Shown here in pieces: positions 44,167 to 52,858 of a stretch of 64,000 nt of DNA; positions within the stretch are counted from its first letter, which is position 1, and every line of letters begins with the position of its first letter. The translations under genes and the position numbers were made by a program. Origin of the DNA: Geofilum rhodophaeum (GTDB lineage Bacteria; Bacteroidota; Bacteroidia; Bacteroidales; Marinilabiliaceae). The notes below the pieces were generated by a model. The model saw nothing but the letters and a program-made list of their open reading frames with translations, was not told the origin of the DNA and did not search any database. The stretch covers positions 62,001 to 126,000 of the forward strand of contig NZ_MWUJ01000009.1 of the NCBI RefSeq assembly GCF_002210225.1, in the 5' to 3' direction.

Positions 44167-45327
44167 TTATTCAAGGCGACGTGCCCCGTCGCCCACATCG
44201 GCAATGTAAAATTCGGGCTTAAGACCGGTCCGCTTTTCATAGGCGGGACCGACTTCAGCAATGAAACGATCAACAGCAGCTTCCTTAACAATGCTCACGG
44301 TACAACCGCCAAAACCTGCACCGGTCATTCGGGAGCCCACCACGCCTTCAATGCGCCAGGCCTCCTCTACCAATGCATCCAGCTCAATCCCGGTCACCTC
44401 ATAATCGTCGCGCAACGAAACATGCGAAGCATTCATCAACTGCCCAAACTCCGCCAGATTGTTCTGCTCCAAAGCCTTCATTGCATCCAGCACACGCTGG
44501 TTTTCGGTAATTACGTGACGGGCCCTGCGCAACAAAACCTCCTTCGACAGCTTGCTGTGCAAGTCATTAAACATATCGAAAGAAATATCACTGAGGGTTT
44601 CAAACTTACCTTCGGTATTCATTTCGGCTAAAGCCTGCTCACACTCCGAGCGGCGCTCATTGTACTTCGAATCGGCCAGTCCCCTGCGCTTATTGGTATT
44701 GCTGATTACAATCTTATAGCCATCGAGTTTCAGCGGCACCGCCTCCCATTTTAAGGTGTCGCATTTCAAAGCCAGCGCATGATTTTCCTTACCCATACCC
44801 ACGGCAAACTGGTCCATAATGCCGCAGTTCACCCCTACAAACTGGTTTTCGGCATCCTGCGAAAGTTTTACCATATCCATCATAGCCAGCTTTCCGCCAA
44901 ACAAATCGTTGATCAGCACCGAAGTCACCAATTCAATAGAAGCAGAAGACGAAAGTCCCGCGCCATTGGGAATGTTGCCGCTGTACAGCAAATCCATGCC
45001 CTCCACCTTAGTTCCCTTTTTGGCAAATTGATCGATTACCCCGAGCGGGTAATTCACCCAGGCCCCATCGGGCTGCAGTTCGCCCAGCTTATCCAGCGTC
45101 AGTTCCACCTTCAAGTCCATATTGGTGCTGGCAAAACGGACCACCTTCTCGTTGTTTCTACGCACCAACAGGTAGGTGCCAAAATTAAGGGCACAAGGAA
45201 AAACATAGCCCCCGTTGTAATCGGTATGTTCTCCTATCAAATTAACCCGTCCGGGCGAAAAGAATAGCGCTTCGGCCTCCTTCTGGTAAAGGTCTTTGAA
45301 AGACTTCTTCAATGCTTCGGTGTTCAT
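44167..45327 (-). CDS. galK: Galactokinase
   Basis: Phosphorylates galactose to galactose-1-phosphate (GHMP kinase). The galactokinase signature is GRVNLIGEHTDYNGGYVFP, the ATP-binding motif 2 is NIPNGAGLSSSASIELV, the catalytic Asp is in NCGIMDQFAVGMG, and motif 3 is GSRMTGAGFGGCTVSIV. 386 aa is standard. It is transcribed divergently from galM, with a 162-bp shared control region. Confidence 0.97.
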   Translation of the reverse strand: MNTEALKKSFKDLYQKEAEALFFSPGRVNLIGEHTDYNGGYVFPCALNFGTYLLVRRNNEKVVRFASTNMDLKVELTLDKLGELQPDGAWVNYPLGVIDQFAKKGTKVEGMDLLYSGNIPNGAGLSSSASIELVTSVLINDLFGGKLAMMDMVKLSQDAENQFVGVNCGIMDQFAVGMGKENHALALKCDTLKWEAVPLKLDGYKIVISNTNKRRGLADSKYNERRSECEQALAEMNTEGKFETLSDISFDMFNDLHSKLSKEVLLRRARHVITENQRVLDAMKALEQNNLAEFGQLMNASHVSLRDDYEVTGIELDALVEEAWRIEGVVGSRMTGAGFGGCTVSIVKEAAVDRFIAEVGPAYEKRTGLKPEFYIADVGDGARRLE

Positions 45328-45367
45328 AGTGATGTATGGTTTAATTGCTTATGTTTGTTGAGAACTA

Positions 45368-45375
45368 CAAAAATA
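45368..45375 (-). promoter_or_regulatory. -7 box TATTTTTG for galK
   Basis: Minus-strand match 41 bp before the galK ATG. Confidence 0.5.
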
Positions 45376-45454
45376 AGGATAATTTTAAGACCACCAGAAA
45401 ATACAGTAAAAACTACTTTTAAAATTTGCTGTGCCACAATTGGTCTATTTTTTT

Positions 45455-45462
45455 TACTTTTG
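45455..45462 (+). promoter_or_regulatory. -7 box TACTTTTG for galM
   Basis: Plus-strand match 28 bp before the galM ATG. The two divergent boxes are about 80 bp apart, leaving room for one shared regulator site. Confidence 0.55.
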
Positions 45463-45489
45463 TGCTAATGCACCAATAAAAACTGAGCT

Positions 45490-46527
45490 ATGTCAATTAA
45501 GAGCACCCAGACTGCGGTCGTTAACGAACAAGCTATTGTTCTCTTTGAATTGAAGAACAACACCGGAACCACCGTTTGCATCACCAACATCGGATCGACC
45601 ATCACCAGCATACAAACACCCGATAAAAACGGGAAAATTGAAGAAATCACCCTGGGATTCAACAAGCCCCTGGAATACCTCAACGAAGCCTACCTTAATA
45701 ACTGTCCCTATTTGGGCGCCACCGCAGGCCGTTTTGCCAACCGCATTGCCAAAGGAAAGTTCAGTTTGGAAGGACAAAGCCATCAACTTCCGATAAACAA
45801 CGATGCCAACCATTTGCATGGCGGACCCGACGGCTTTCACCAACAAATATGGAAGGGCCAGATAGAAGGCGAAAGCCTGGTGATGACGCTGGTGAGTCCC
45901 GACGGTCACATGGGCTATCCCGGAAAGGTTACTGCCCGAGTAAAGTACACCCTGACCGATGAACACGAATTAGTTATGGATTACCTGGCAGAAAGCGAGC
46001 AGGCCTGCCCTGTTAACCTTACCAACCATGCTTATTTTAACCTACGGGGAAAAAAAGCCAGCATTCTTGATCAGGAAGTGATGATAATGGCCGACCACTA
46101 CACACCGGCCATCGATGCCATACCCACCGGGGAAATTGCACCAGTAAAAGACACCGCCTTCGACTTCAGCAGTCTGCGTACCATCGGCGAAAAAATCGAC
46201 GCTTCGCCCATAAAGACCTACGATCACAACTTCGTACTGAACCATCCGGAGGGCCAGCTCGAAAGAGCCGCCCTGGCCCTCGATAAAGAATCAGGGCGCG
46301 TATTGGAAGTATTCACTACCCTCCCGGGCATGCAATTTTATGCCGGCAAGTTCCTCGACGGCAGTTATGCCCGGGGCGACTGGCAATTCGACAGCCACGA
46401 AGGCTTTTGTTTCGAGACCCAGTATTTCCCCGACAGTCCCAATCACCCCAACTTCCCCGACTGCATCGCCCGTCCCGGAAAACCATTTGAGCACACCACC
46501 GTTTTCAAATTCAGTGTCCAAGCCTAA
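45490..46527 (+). CDS. galM: Aldose 1-epimerase (galactose mutarotase)
   Basis: Interconverts alpha and beta galactose, supplying the anomer used by GalK. The catalytic His is in VNLTNHAYFNLRG and the catalytic Glu in GFCFETQYFPDSPNHPNFP. AGRFANRIAKGKFSLEGQ and HLHGGPDGFHQQIW are family landmarks. 345 aa, no signal peptide. The acyl-CoA ligase gene follows 14 bp later and may be read through. Confidence 0.95.
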   Translation: MSIKSTQTAVVNEQAIVLFELKNNTGTTVCITNIGSTITSIQTPDKNGKIEEITLGFNKPLEYLNEAYLNNCPYLGATAGRFANRIAKGKFSLEGQSHQLPINNDANHLHGGPDGFHQQIWKGQIEGESLVMTLVSPDGHMGYPGKVTARVKYTLTDEHELVMDYLAESEQACPVNLTNHAYFNLRGKKASILDQEVMIMADHYTPAIDAIPTGEIAPVKDTAFDFSSLRTIGEKIDASPIKTYDHNFVLNHPEGQLERAALALDKESGRVLEVFTTLPGMQFYAGKFLDGSYARGDWQFDSHEGFCFETQYFPDSPNHPNFPDCIARPGKPFEHTTVFKFSVQA

Positions 46528-46541
46528 GCCAAGCCCCATAT

Positions 46542-48443
46542 ATGAACAGCATCATTGATTACTTTGAGGAAAGGGTCGAACGCTATGCCGACAACGCCCT
46601 TATCTGGGAAAAAACAGAGGGCGTATTTCAGCCCACGACTTATAAAGAAACCCTTGAACTGGTCAAAAATTTCGCAGCGGGGCTCCTCGCTCTGGGCATT
46701 GAAAAGGGCGATCGCATTTCCCTGCTTTCTGAAGGACGGCGAGATTGGTTACTGGCCGAATTGTCGGTACTCTACTCCGGCGCCATCAATGTCCCCCTTT
46801 CCGTCAAACTGGAAGAAGCCAACGACCTGATTTTCCGCATCAGTCACAGCGAAAGTCGGCTGGTCATCGTCTCCGGTTTCCAGGTGGAAAAAATTCGCAA
46901 GATACGTGCACAACTGCCCAAGGTGGAGACCGTAGTCGTTTTAGACCCCATGGAAGCCTTGGAGGAAGGAGAAATCACCTGGGCCGACCTGCAACGAAAA
47001 GGGCAGGATTTTGTAAAGGAAAGAAAGGACGATTTGGACGCCAGGAGGCAAAGCGTTCAGGACGGGGATGTTGCCAACATTTCCTACACATCAGGGACCA
47101 CAGCCGATCCCAAAGGCATTATGCTGTCGCACCGCAATTACACCGCCAATGTTGAACAGGCCTTTAGTTTCATCGACATTCCCGCCCACTTTCGCACCCT
47201 GGTGGTACTGCCCTGGGACCATGCCTTTGCCCACACCGCAGCCCTTTATGCCTTTATGTACCGTGGTGCTTCCGTGGCCGCTGTGCAAGCCGGTAAAACG
47301 GCCAACGAAACCCTCAAAAACTTTTCGAACAACATTCAGGAGATTCAGCCCCATGTACTGATGAGCGTACCGGCCCTGGCTAAAAACTTTAAAAAGAACA
47401 TCGAAAAAGGGGTACAGGCTAAAGGAAAAATCGCCTGGCTCCTCTTCCGCCTGGCAATAGCCCATGCCTATTGGTACAACGGAACCGGCAACAACAAAGG
47501 GAAAGGACTGCGGCGACTGACCCACCCCATCGGTCGCCTGTTCGATAAAATTCTTTTTTCCAATGTGCGTTTAAAGCTGGGCGGCAATCTGCAGTTTTTC
47601 ATTGGCGGAGGAGCCCTGCTGGACATTGAATTGCAGAAGTTCTTCTATGCCCTGGGCATTCCGATGTATCAGGGCTATGGCCTCAGCGAAGCGGCACCCA
47701 TTATTTCGGCCAACACCCCCGACTACCACAAAATGGGCTCCTCTGGTAAGGTAGTGCAGCAACTCGACATCCGCATCTGCGACGAAAACGGCCAGAATTT
47801 GCCCCAGGGACAATCCGGCGAAATTGTAGTCAAAGGCGAAAATGTTATGCTGGGCTACTGGAAAAATGAAAAAGCCACCGCAGAAACCATCAAGGACGGC
47901 TGGCTGTTTACCGGCGATCTGGGCTATCTCGATGCAGAGAATTACCTATATGTACTTGGGCGTTTCAAAAGCCTTTTGATTTCGCACGACGGAGAAAAAT
48001 ACAGTCCCGAAGGCATAGAGGAAGCGCTTACCGACCACTGTCCCCTCATCGACCAGGTAATTTTATACAACAACCAGAGTCCCTATACCGTGGGCATTGT
48101 AGTACCATCGGCCGATGCGATAAAGAAAATTCTGGACAAGAACGCTGTAAGCAATCCGGAAGAAAAGTCAGAAATTGTGTTGCGCGAATTGCAAAAAGAA
48201 CTGGCTCAGTTTAAAAAAGGGGGACACTTACAGGATTTGTTTCCGCAACGCTGGCTGCCGACCACTGTGGTGGTAGCTTCAGAACCCTTTACAGAAGCCA
48301 ATCATATGGTCAACAGCACCATGAAGATTGTACGGCGTAAAGTCGAAGAAGTCTATGCAAAAGAGCTGGAACAACTCTTCACGCCAGGCGGAAAAGACCT
48401 GCAAAACCCACTGAATCGGGCCAATATTCAAAATTATTTTTAA
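46542..48443 (+). CDS. Long-chain fatty acid-CoA ligase (AMP-binding enzyme)
   Basis: Activates fatty acids to acyl-CoA via an acyl-adenylate. The AMP-binding motif is ISYTSGTTADPKGIMLSHRN; further motifs are YGLSEAAPIISAN and WLFTGDLGYLDAENYLYVLG. The C-terminal Lys domain is less typical (STMKIVRRKVEEVYAK). 633 aa matches the FadD15-like group. It is 14 bp after galM, although no metabolic link is obvious. Confidence 0.92.
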   Translation: MNSIIDYFEERVERYADNALIWEKTEGVFQPTTYKETLELVKNFAAGLLALGIEKGDRISLLSEGRRDWLLAELSVLYSGAINVPLSVKLEEANDLIFRISHSESRLVIVSGFQVEKIRKIRAQLPKVETVVVLDPMEALEEGEITWADLQRKGQDFVKERKDDLDARRQSVQDGDVANISYTSGTTADPKGIMLSHRNYTANVEQAFSFIDIPAHFRTLVVLPWDHAFAHTAALYAFMYRGASVAAVQAGKTANETLKNFSNNIQEIQPHVLMSVPALAKNFKKNIEKGVQAKGKIAWLLFRLAIAHAYWYNGTGNNKGKGLRRLTHPIGRLFDKILFSNVRLKLGGNLQFFIGGGALLDIELQKFFYALGIPMYQGYGLSEAAPIISANTPDYHKMGSSGKVVQQLDIRICDENGQNLPQGQSGEIVVKGENVMLGYWKNEKATAETIKDGWLFTGDLGYLDAENYLYVLGRFKSLLISHDGEKYSPEGIEEALTDHCPLIDQVILYNNQSPYTVGIVVPSADAIKKILDKNAVSNPEEKSEIVLRELQKELAQFKKGGHLQDLFPQRWLPTTVVVASEPFTEANHMVNSTMKIVRRKVEEVYAKELEQLFTPGGKDLQNPLNRANIQNYF

Positions 48444-48583
48444 TAGAACGTCAATCGCAGCTGGCGAAACGAAACAAAAACGTAAAAATTTCGTCTTAAA
48501 GAAAACGACAAACTTTTGATTTTATTAAAGTTTTCACCATTTTTACAGCAAATTTTGCGGACACTAATACCTGAAAATCCCGG

Positions 48584-49447
48584 ATGTGCACATTTTATAA
48601 AAAAGCGACACTCCTAACTGTAGCCTTGATGCTGCTGGGCTTAAGCGTGGCCGAAGCTCAGCTTCGACGCTCCTTTGCCCGTCGCGGCTTCGATATTTGG
48701 GATGGTATGACCATTACCCCAAAAGCAGGCGTCAACTTGTTTTATGGTGACCTGGTCGACGAATCCCGCACCAGCTATTCGGCAGGACTGCTGATCGATC
48801 GGGAGATGACCCGGACGCTTTCTCTGCGGGTGAATGTCACGGCAGGACAAATGAAGGGCGAACAAATGAATCCGGTTTATGACCTACCCTACGCCAGCTT
48901 CACCAACTTTTACACCGACATCAGTCTTGGGGGCAGTTATCGTCCATTGAACCACCTGCTTGGCTATTTCAGGGAACGGACCTTCCAGCCCTATATTACC
49001 GGACAAGTCGGATTGGTCTATTTCAGTGCCCAGGAAACCTGGGGACCTGCCAGCGAACTCGTAACGCCAGGAGCCGTCGACGGAGAAATCTGGCGCCAAC
49101 CCAGTGGCATTGCCCCCCTGGTTTCAGGCGGAGGCGGTTTCTCCTTTTGGGTAAGTCCCACCATCAGTGTAAATGCAGAGTTCACCGGTTTTTTTCCATT
49201 TAGCGACAAACTTGACGGACACGATGTATGGTACAGCGCATGGCCGGAAGGCGTGGAATATGAAACAGACCCTCTGGATGTCTACTACACGGCAACCTTG
49301 GGTCTCAGCATCTTGATTTCCGACAGCCCCTTCCGAAACGACCCGCGTTTCAACCGCAGGAGCTACACCAAAACCAGACGCTTCTATCAGCCTAAGAATA
49401 CTGGTCCACGCAGAACCGGCACACGTCGCCGTTTCTTATTCTTCTAG
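48584..49447 (+). CDS. Outer-membrane beta-barrel protein, function unknown
   Basis: 287 aa. The signal peptide (LLTVALMLLGLSVAEAQ) is followed by alternating amphipathic strands (ITPKAGVNLFYGDLVDES, TLSLRVNVTAGQMKGEQ, YITGQVGLVYFSAQETWG, SVNAEFTGFFPFSDKLDG, YYTATLGLSILISD). This is typical of small Bacteroidota outer-membrane barrels. A strongly basic tail (Arg- and Lys-rich, last 45 residues) follows the last strand, which is unusual for a barrel end. I do not recognise a specific function. Confidence 0.75.
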   Translation: MCTFYKKATLLTVALMLLGLSVAEAQLRRSFARRGFDIWDGMTITPKAGVNLFYGDLVDESRTSYSAGLLIDREMTRTLSLRVNVTAGQMKGEQMNPVYDLPYASFTNFYTDISLGGSYRPLNHLLGYFRERTFQPYITGQVGLVYFSAQETWGPASELVTPGAVDGEIWRQPSGIAPLVSGGGGFSFWVSPTISVNAEFTGFFPFSDKLDGHDVWYSAWPEGVEYETDPLDVYYTATLGLSILISDSPFRNDPRFNRRSYTKTRRFYQPKNTGPRRTGTRRRFLFF

Positions 49448-49464
49448 AAAACACAAACGGTCCT

Positions 49465-49519
49465 AAGCTGCATTATTCATAAATTATCTATTACAACAAC
49501 GTATGAATAAAGCAGGCTA
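49465..49519. repeat. Palindromic repeat, copy B of the 'tgcattattcata' family
   Basis: Arms agctgcattattcata and tatgaataaagcaggct pair over a 20-nt loop that shares 'acaac' with the copy at 5018-5060 read in the opposite direction. Like copy A, it is next to a terminator hairpin between convergent genes. Confidence 0.72.
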
Positions 49520-49524
49520 AATAT

Positions 49525-49560
49525 AAAGAGGGTGTCTCTGATTTTTGAGACACCCTCTTT
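49525..49560. terminator. Bidirectional terminator between the barrel gene and uvrB
   Basis: Perfect 14-bp stem (aaagagggtgtctc and its complement) with an 8-nt loop. It lies 6 bp after repeat copy B. Confidence 0.88.
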
Positions 49561-49605
49561 GTTTATCAAGTCAGCCGACCGTACCTGCTTTCAGGCGAAT
49601 GCAGG

Positions 49606-51627
49606 CTATTGCTGCATCGTCTTCTCTTTCAACAAATCCTGCAGGCGCAACATCTCATCACGATATTGCGCAGCAGAAACAAAATCCAAATCTTTTGCCG
49701 CCTTCTCCATAGCCTTCTTCGCAGCTTCAGCGGCTTTTTCCAGACCCTTTACCCCCATGTTGGCAACAACAGGATCCGCAGCGATATCCAGATTTTCCGG
49801 TTCAATATAAGCTTTCGGTTCTGCCAGCTGTTTCTGACCCGGAATAATGGCTCCTTTCTTACGAACTACTTGACGTGGAACAATACCGTGCTCCTCGTTG
49901 TAACGCAGTTGCTTCTCCCTACGATACAAAGTCGCATCTATGGTTTCTTTCATCGATCGGGTAATGGTATCGGCATACATGATGACCCTCCCATTTAAGT
50001 TTCGGGCAGCCCTTCCGGCGGTCTGCGTAAGCGAACGCGCCGAACGCAAAAAACCTTCCTTGTCGGCATCCAGAATAGCCACCAGGGAGACTTCCGGCAA
50101 ATCCAGTCCCTCCCGAAGCAGGTTCACCCCCACCAATACATCAAAAGCTCCCTCGCGCAAGCCCTCCATAATCTTAACCCTTTCTAAGGTATCCACATCG
50201 GAATGAATGTATTCACACCGAACACCCATCCTGTTCAAATAGCTGGTCAACTCCTCCGCCATACGCTTGGTCAGGGTCGTCACCAAAACCCGTTCCTCCT
50301 TCTCTGCACGCAAATGAATTTCTGCCAGCAAGTCGTCTATCTGGTTGAGACTGGGGCGCACTTCAATTTCCGGATCGGGAAGACCGGTGGGACGAATCAC
50401 CTGTTCCACAATAACTCCCTCACTTTTGGCCATTTCATAATCGGCCGGCGTAGCACTGATGTAAATGGCCCGCTGTGCCAGGGTCTCAAACTCCTCAAAT
50501 TTTAGAGGCCGGTTGTCCAGGGCCGAAGGCAACCTAAAACCGTACTCCACCAGATTTTGTTTGCGACTGAAATCGCCCCCGTACATGGCCCTGATTTGAG
50601 GAATGGTAACGTGACTCTCATCAATCACCGCAATAAAATCATCGGGAAAATAATCCAGCAAACAGAAGGGGCGTGTCCCCGGGAGGCGACCGTCGAAGTA
50701 ACGACTGTAATTCTCAATACCGGGACAGTGCCCCAGCTCCCTTATCATCTCCAGGTCATAATTCACCCGCTCCTCAAGGCGTTTGGCTTCCAGGCTCTTG
50801 CCTTCAGAGCGCATCCATTCTAAATGCAACACCAAGTCATCCTGAATGTGATGAATGGCCTCATGGATGCGTTCCTTCGTCGTCACAAAAATATTGGCGG
50901 GATAAATAAGCAGTTCCTCAAAAATTTCCAGGCGGATGTTGTTCACCGGATCAAAAGTTTCAATCCGCTCCACCTCCTCGCCCCAAAAAATGATGCGACA
51001 AGCATGATCGGCGTAGGCCAGATAAACATCCACCGTATCGCCCTTCACCCGAAAATGTCCCCGGTTAAACTCCACCTCATTGCGTGAGTACAAACTGTCC
51101 ACCAGTTTGCGCAAAAATTGATTACGTCCAAGCGGTTCACCCACCTTCACCTTAATAACATTGGAATGGAAATCCTCCGGATTGCCAATACCATACAAAC
51201 AGGAAACAGAAGAGACGACAATGACATCGCGCCTGCCCGACAACAAGGCCGAAGTGGCGCTCAGGCGCAACTTCTCAATCTCATCGTTGATGGCCAGGTC
51301 CTTCTCAATATAAGTGTCGGTAACGGGCAAATAAGCCTCCGGCTGATAATAGTCGTAGTACGATACAAAATATTCCACCGCGTTGTTTGGGAAAAACTGA
51401 CGAAATTCACCGTACAACTGAGCAGCAAGGGTCTTGTTGTGACTCAGCACCAGTACAGGGCGATCGAGCTGCGCAATAACGTTGGCCACCGTAAAGGTCT
51501 TTCCCGATCCCGTTACGCCCAGGAGTGTCTGATAATTGCTGCCCGCATGAAAACCCTCTACCAACTGTCGGATGGCTTCGGGTTGATCGCCCGTGGGTTG
51601 AAAATCTGAAACCAATTCAAAGGCCAT
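49606..51627 (-). CDS. uvrB: Excinuclease ABC subunit B
   Basis: Damage-verifying helicase-like subunit of nucleotide excision repair. The start MAFELVSDFQPTGDQPEAI is typical; an ATG two codons earlier is possible. Walker A is LLGVTGSGKTFTVANV, the DNA-clamping beta-hairpin is YYDYYQPEAYLPVTDTYIEK, the DEAD-like box FIAVIDESH and motif VI QTAGRAARN. A C-terminal UVR domain (AMEKAAKDLDFVSAAQYRDE) binds UvrC. 673 aa. It is 7 bp downstream of dapF. Confidence 0.97.
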   Translation of the reverse strand: MAFELVSDFQPTGDQPEAIRQLVEGFHAGSNYQTLLGVTGSGKTFTVANVIAQLDRPVLVLSHNKTLAAQLYGEFRQFFPNNAVEYFVSYYDYYQPEAYLPVTDTYIEKDLAINDEIEKLRLSATSALLSGRRDVIVVSSVSCLYGIGNPEDFHSNVIKVKVGEPLGRNQFLRKLVDSLYSRNEVEFNRGHFRVKGDTVDVYLAYADHACRIIFWGEEVERIETFDPVNNIRLEIFEELLIYPANIFVTTKERIHEAIHHIQDDLVLHLEWMRSEGKSLEAKRLEERVNYDLEMIRELGHCPGIENYSRYFDGRLPGTRPFCLLDYFPDDFIAVIDESHVTIPQIRAMYGGDFSRKQNLVEYGFRLPSALDNRPLKFEEFETLAQRAIYISATPADYEMAKSEGVIVEQVIRPTGLPDPEIEVRPSLNQIDDLLAEIHLRAEKEERVLVTTLTKRMAEELTSYLNRMGVRCEYIHSDVDTLERVKIMEGLREGAFDVLVGVNLLREGLDLPEVSLVAILDADKEGFLRSARSLTQTAGRAARNLNGRVIMYADTITRSMKETIDATLYRREKQLRYNEEHGIVPRQVVRKKGAIIPGQKQLAEPKAYIEPENLDIAADPVVANMGVKGLEKAAEAAKKAMEKAAKDLDFVSAAQYRDEMLRLQDLLKEKTMQQ

Positions 51628-51634
51628 AAGCAAA

Positions 51635-52441
51635 TTATTTTAATAAGAAATTGGCATCCAGACTGCCACGGAACACAAATCGAGCAGGCCCCTCCAACCA
51701 AATATCGGAATACCTGCCTTTAGCCGGAGAAACAAAGCTGACCTGGAGCTCTCCGCCCTGTACAGTCACCCGATAAGCCGAAGTTTCTCCATGTAAGAAA
51801 TGGTCGCTCAACACAGCAGCCACGCAGCCTGTACCACACGACCAGGTTTCATCTTCTACCCCACGTTCATAAGTTCGCACCTGCAGAAATCCAGGCGTTT
51901 TGCGCCCCACAAAATTAACGTTACAGCCGCCCTTTCCATAAGCCGGATCATTTCTTAAGGCACGTCCAAGCCCAGGCACATCCACCTGATCGGGTTGCGC
52001 ACAGAAACGAACCAAATGCGGGGATCCGGTATTCAGGAAACAATCCCCATCCATCTCTTTAATCTCGTGCACATCCACCATTTTCAATCGGATGGCTCCC
52101 GGGGCATATACCGCCTCGTGCAAACCGTCAATAGCCTCAAAAGAAAAAGACTTACCCGCCTCCACCAAACCCAAATCGAAGGCAAAGGCAACCATGCAAC
52201 GACCTCCATTGCCACACATGGTACTCTCGCGGCCATCGCTGTTGAAATAGCGCATCGAAAACCGCTGTTTTTCCGAATCCTCCAGCAACATTAGGCCATC
52301 TGCCCCCACTCCAAAGCGCCGGTGACACAGTGCCCTTATCAGCGCCTCGTCACCAGCCGGAAAGCCACCCTCCCTGTTATCCACTAAAACAAAATCATTT
52401 CCAGTCCCCTGGTATTTGTAAAAAAACAGCTCTTGATTCAT
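51635..52441 (-). CDS. dapF: Diaminopimelate epimerase
   Basis: Converts LL- to meso-diaminopimelate for lysine and peptidoglycan. The two catalytic Cys are in STMCGNGGRCMVAFA and ETWSCGTGCVAAVL. The N-terminal YQGTGNDFVLVDNR and GADGLMLLE are conserved. 268 aa. It has a strong Shine-Dalgarno (aggagg) and its own promoter, and is followed closely by uvrB. Confidence 0.96.
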   Translation of the reverse strand: MNQELFFYKYQGTGNDFVLVDNREGGFPAGDEALIRALCHRRFGVGADGLMLLEDSEKQRFSMRYFNSDGRESTMCGNGGRCMVAFAFDLGLVEAGKSFSFEAIDGLHEAVYAPGAIRLKMVDVHEIKEMDGDCFLNTGSPHLVRFCAQPDQVDVPGLGRALRNDPAYGKGGCNVNFVGRKTPGFLQVRTYERGVEDETWSCGTGCVAAVLSDHFLHGETSAYRVTVQGGELQVSFVSPAKGRYSDIWLEGPARFVFRGSLDANFLLK

Positions 52442-52471
52442 ATCTTAAACCTCCTATAAATGGTACAACGA

Positions 52472-52479
52472 CAAAGATA
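52472..52479 (-). promoter_or_regulatory. -7 box TATCTTTG for dapF-uvrB
   Basis: Minus-strand match with TTG about 20 bp upstream, 31 bp before dapF. The aggagg between box and ATG is unusual for this phylum. Confidence 0.6.
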
Positions 52480-52640
52480 CGGAAGCCAATCCAAAACAAG
52501 AAACAACAGTAAACCAGTATGGAAATTATTGTTTATGTATAAATCGACTGTTTTGGTCAAACAAATCCCGCCAAAGCCAAAAAAAAAGTGATCTTTGAAT
52601 TGACAAGTGAACATGGCCGTACTATCTTCACACAAACAAA

Positions 52641-52716
52641 TAAGGCCCCCTGTTATTTTCTTTTCGGTTTTGGTTAAGGGTTAGGGTTTCCGGAAAGAGC
52701 TGCAGGGGGCTTTTTT
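52641..52716 (+). ncRNA. Candidate structured small RNA or degP leader element
   Basis: aaggccccctg pairs with cagggggcttt (11 bp including one G-U) and is followed at once by a T-run. Inside the 50-nt loop, cttttcgg pairs with ccggaaag. This looks like a nested two-stem RNA ending in an intrinsic terminator. No gene lies upstream on this strand, so it would end a short independent transcript or an attenuated leader of degP. I do not recognise a known RNA family. The remainder of the 417-bp gap holds only the dapF promoter. Confidence 0.45.
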
Positions 52717-52858
52717 GTGCCCTAAACAAACGCTCCACCTGCTTGTTTCTTTATCAACAGGTCCCATTCAGGCCAACACCCCCGTTAAATACTGTTAATC
52801 TACATTGCAAGGCACACAATTTGATTGCTTATAAGGCAAACCTTTAAAACAAATTGTT

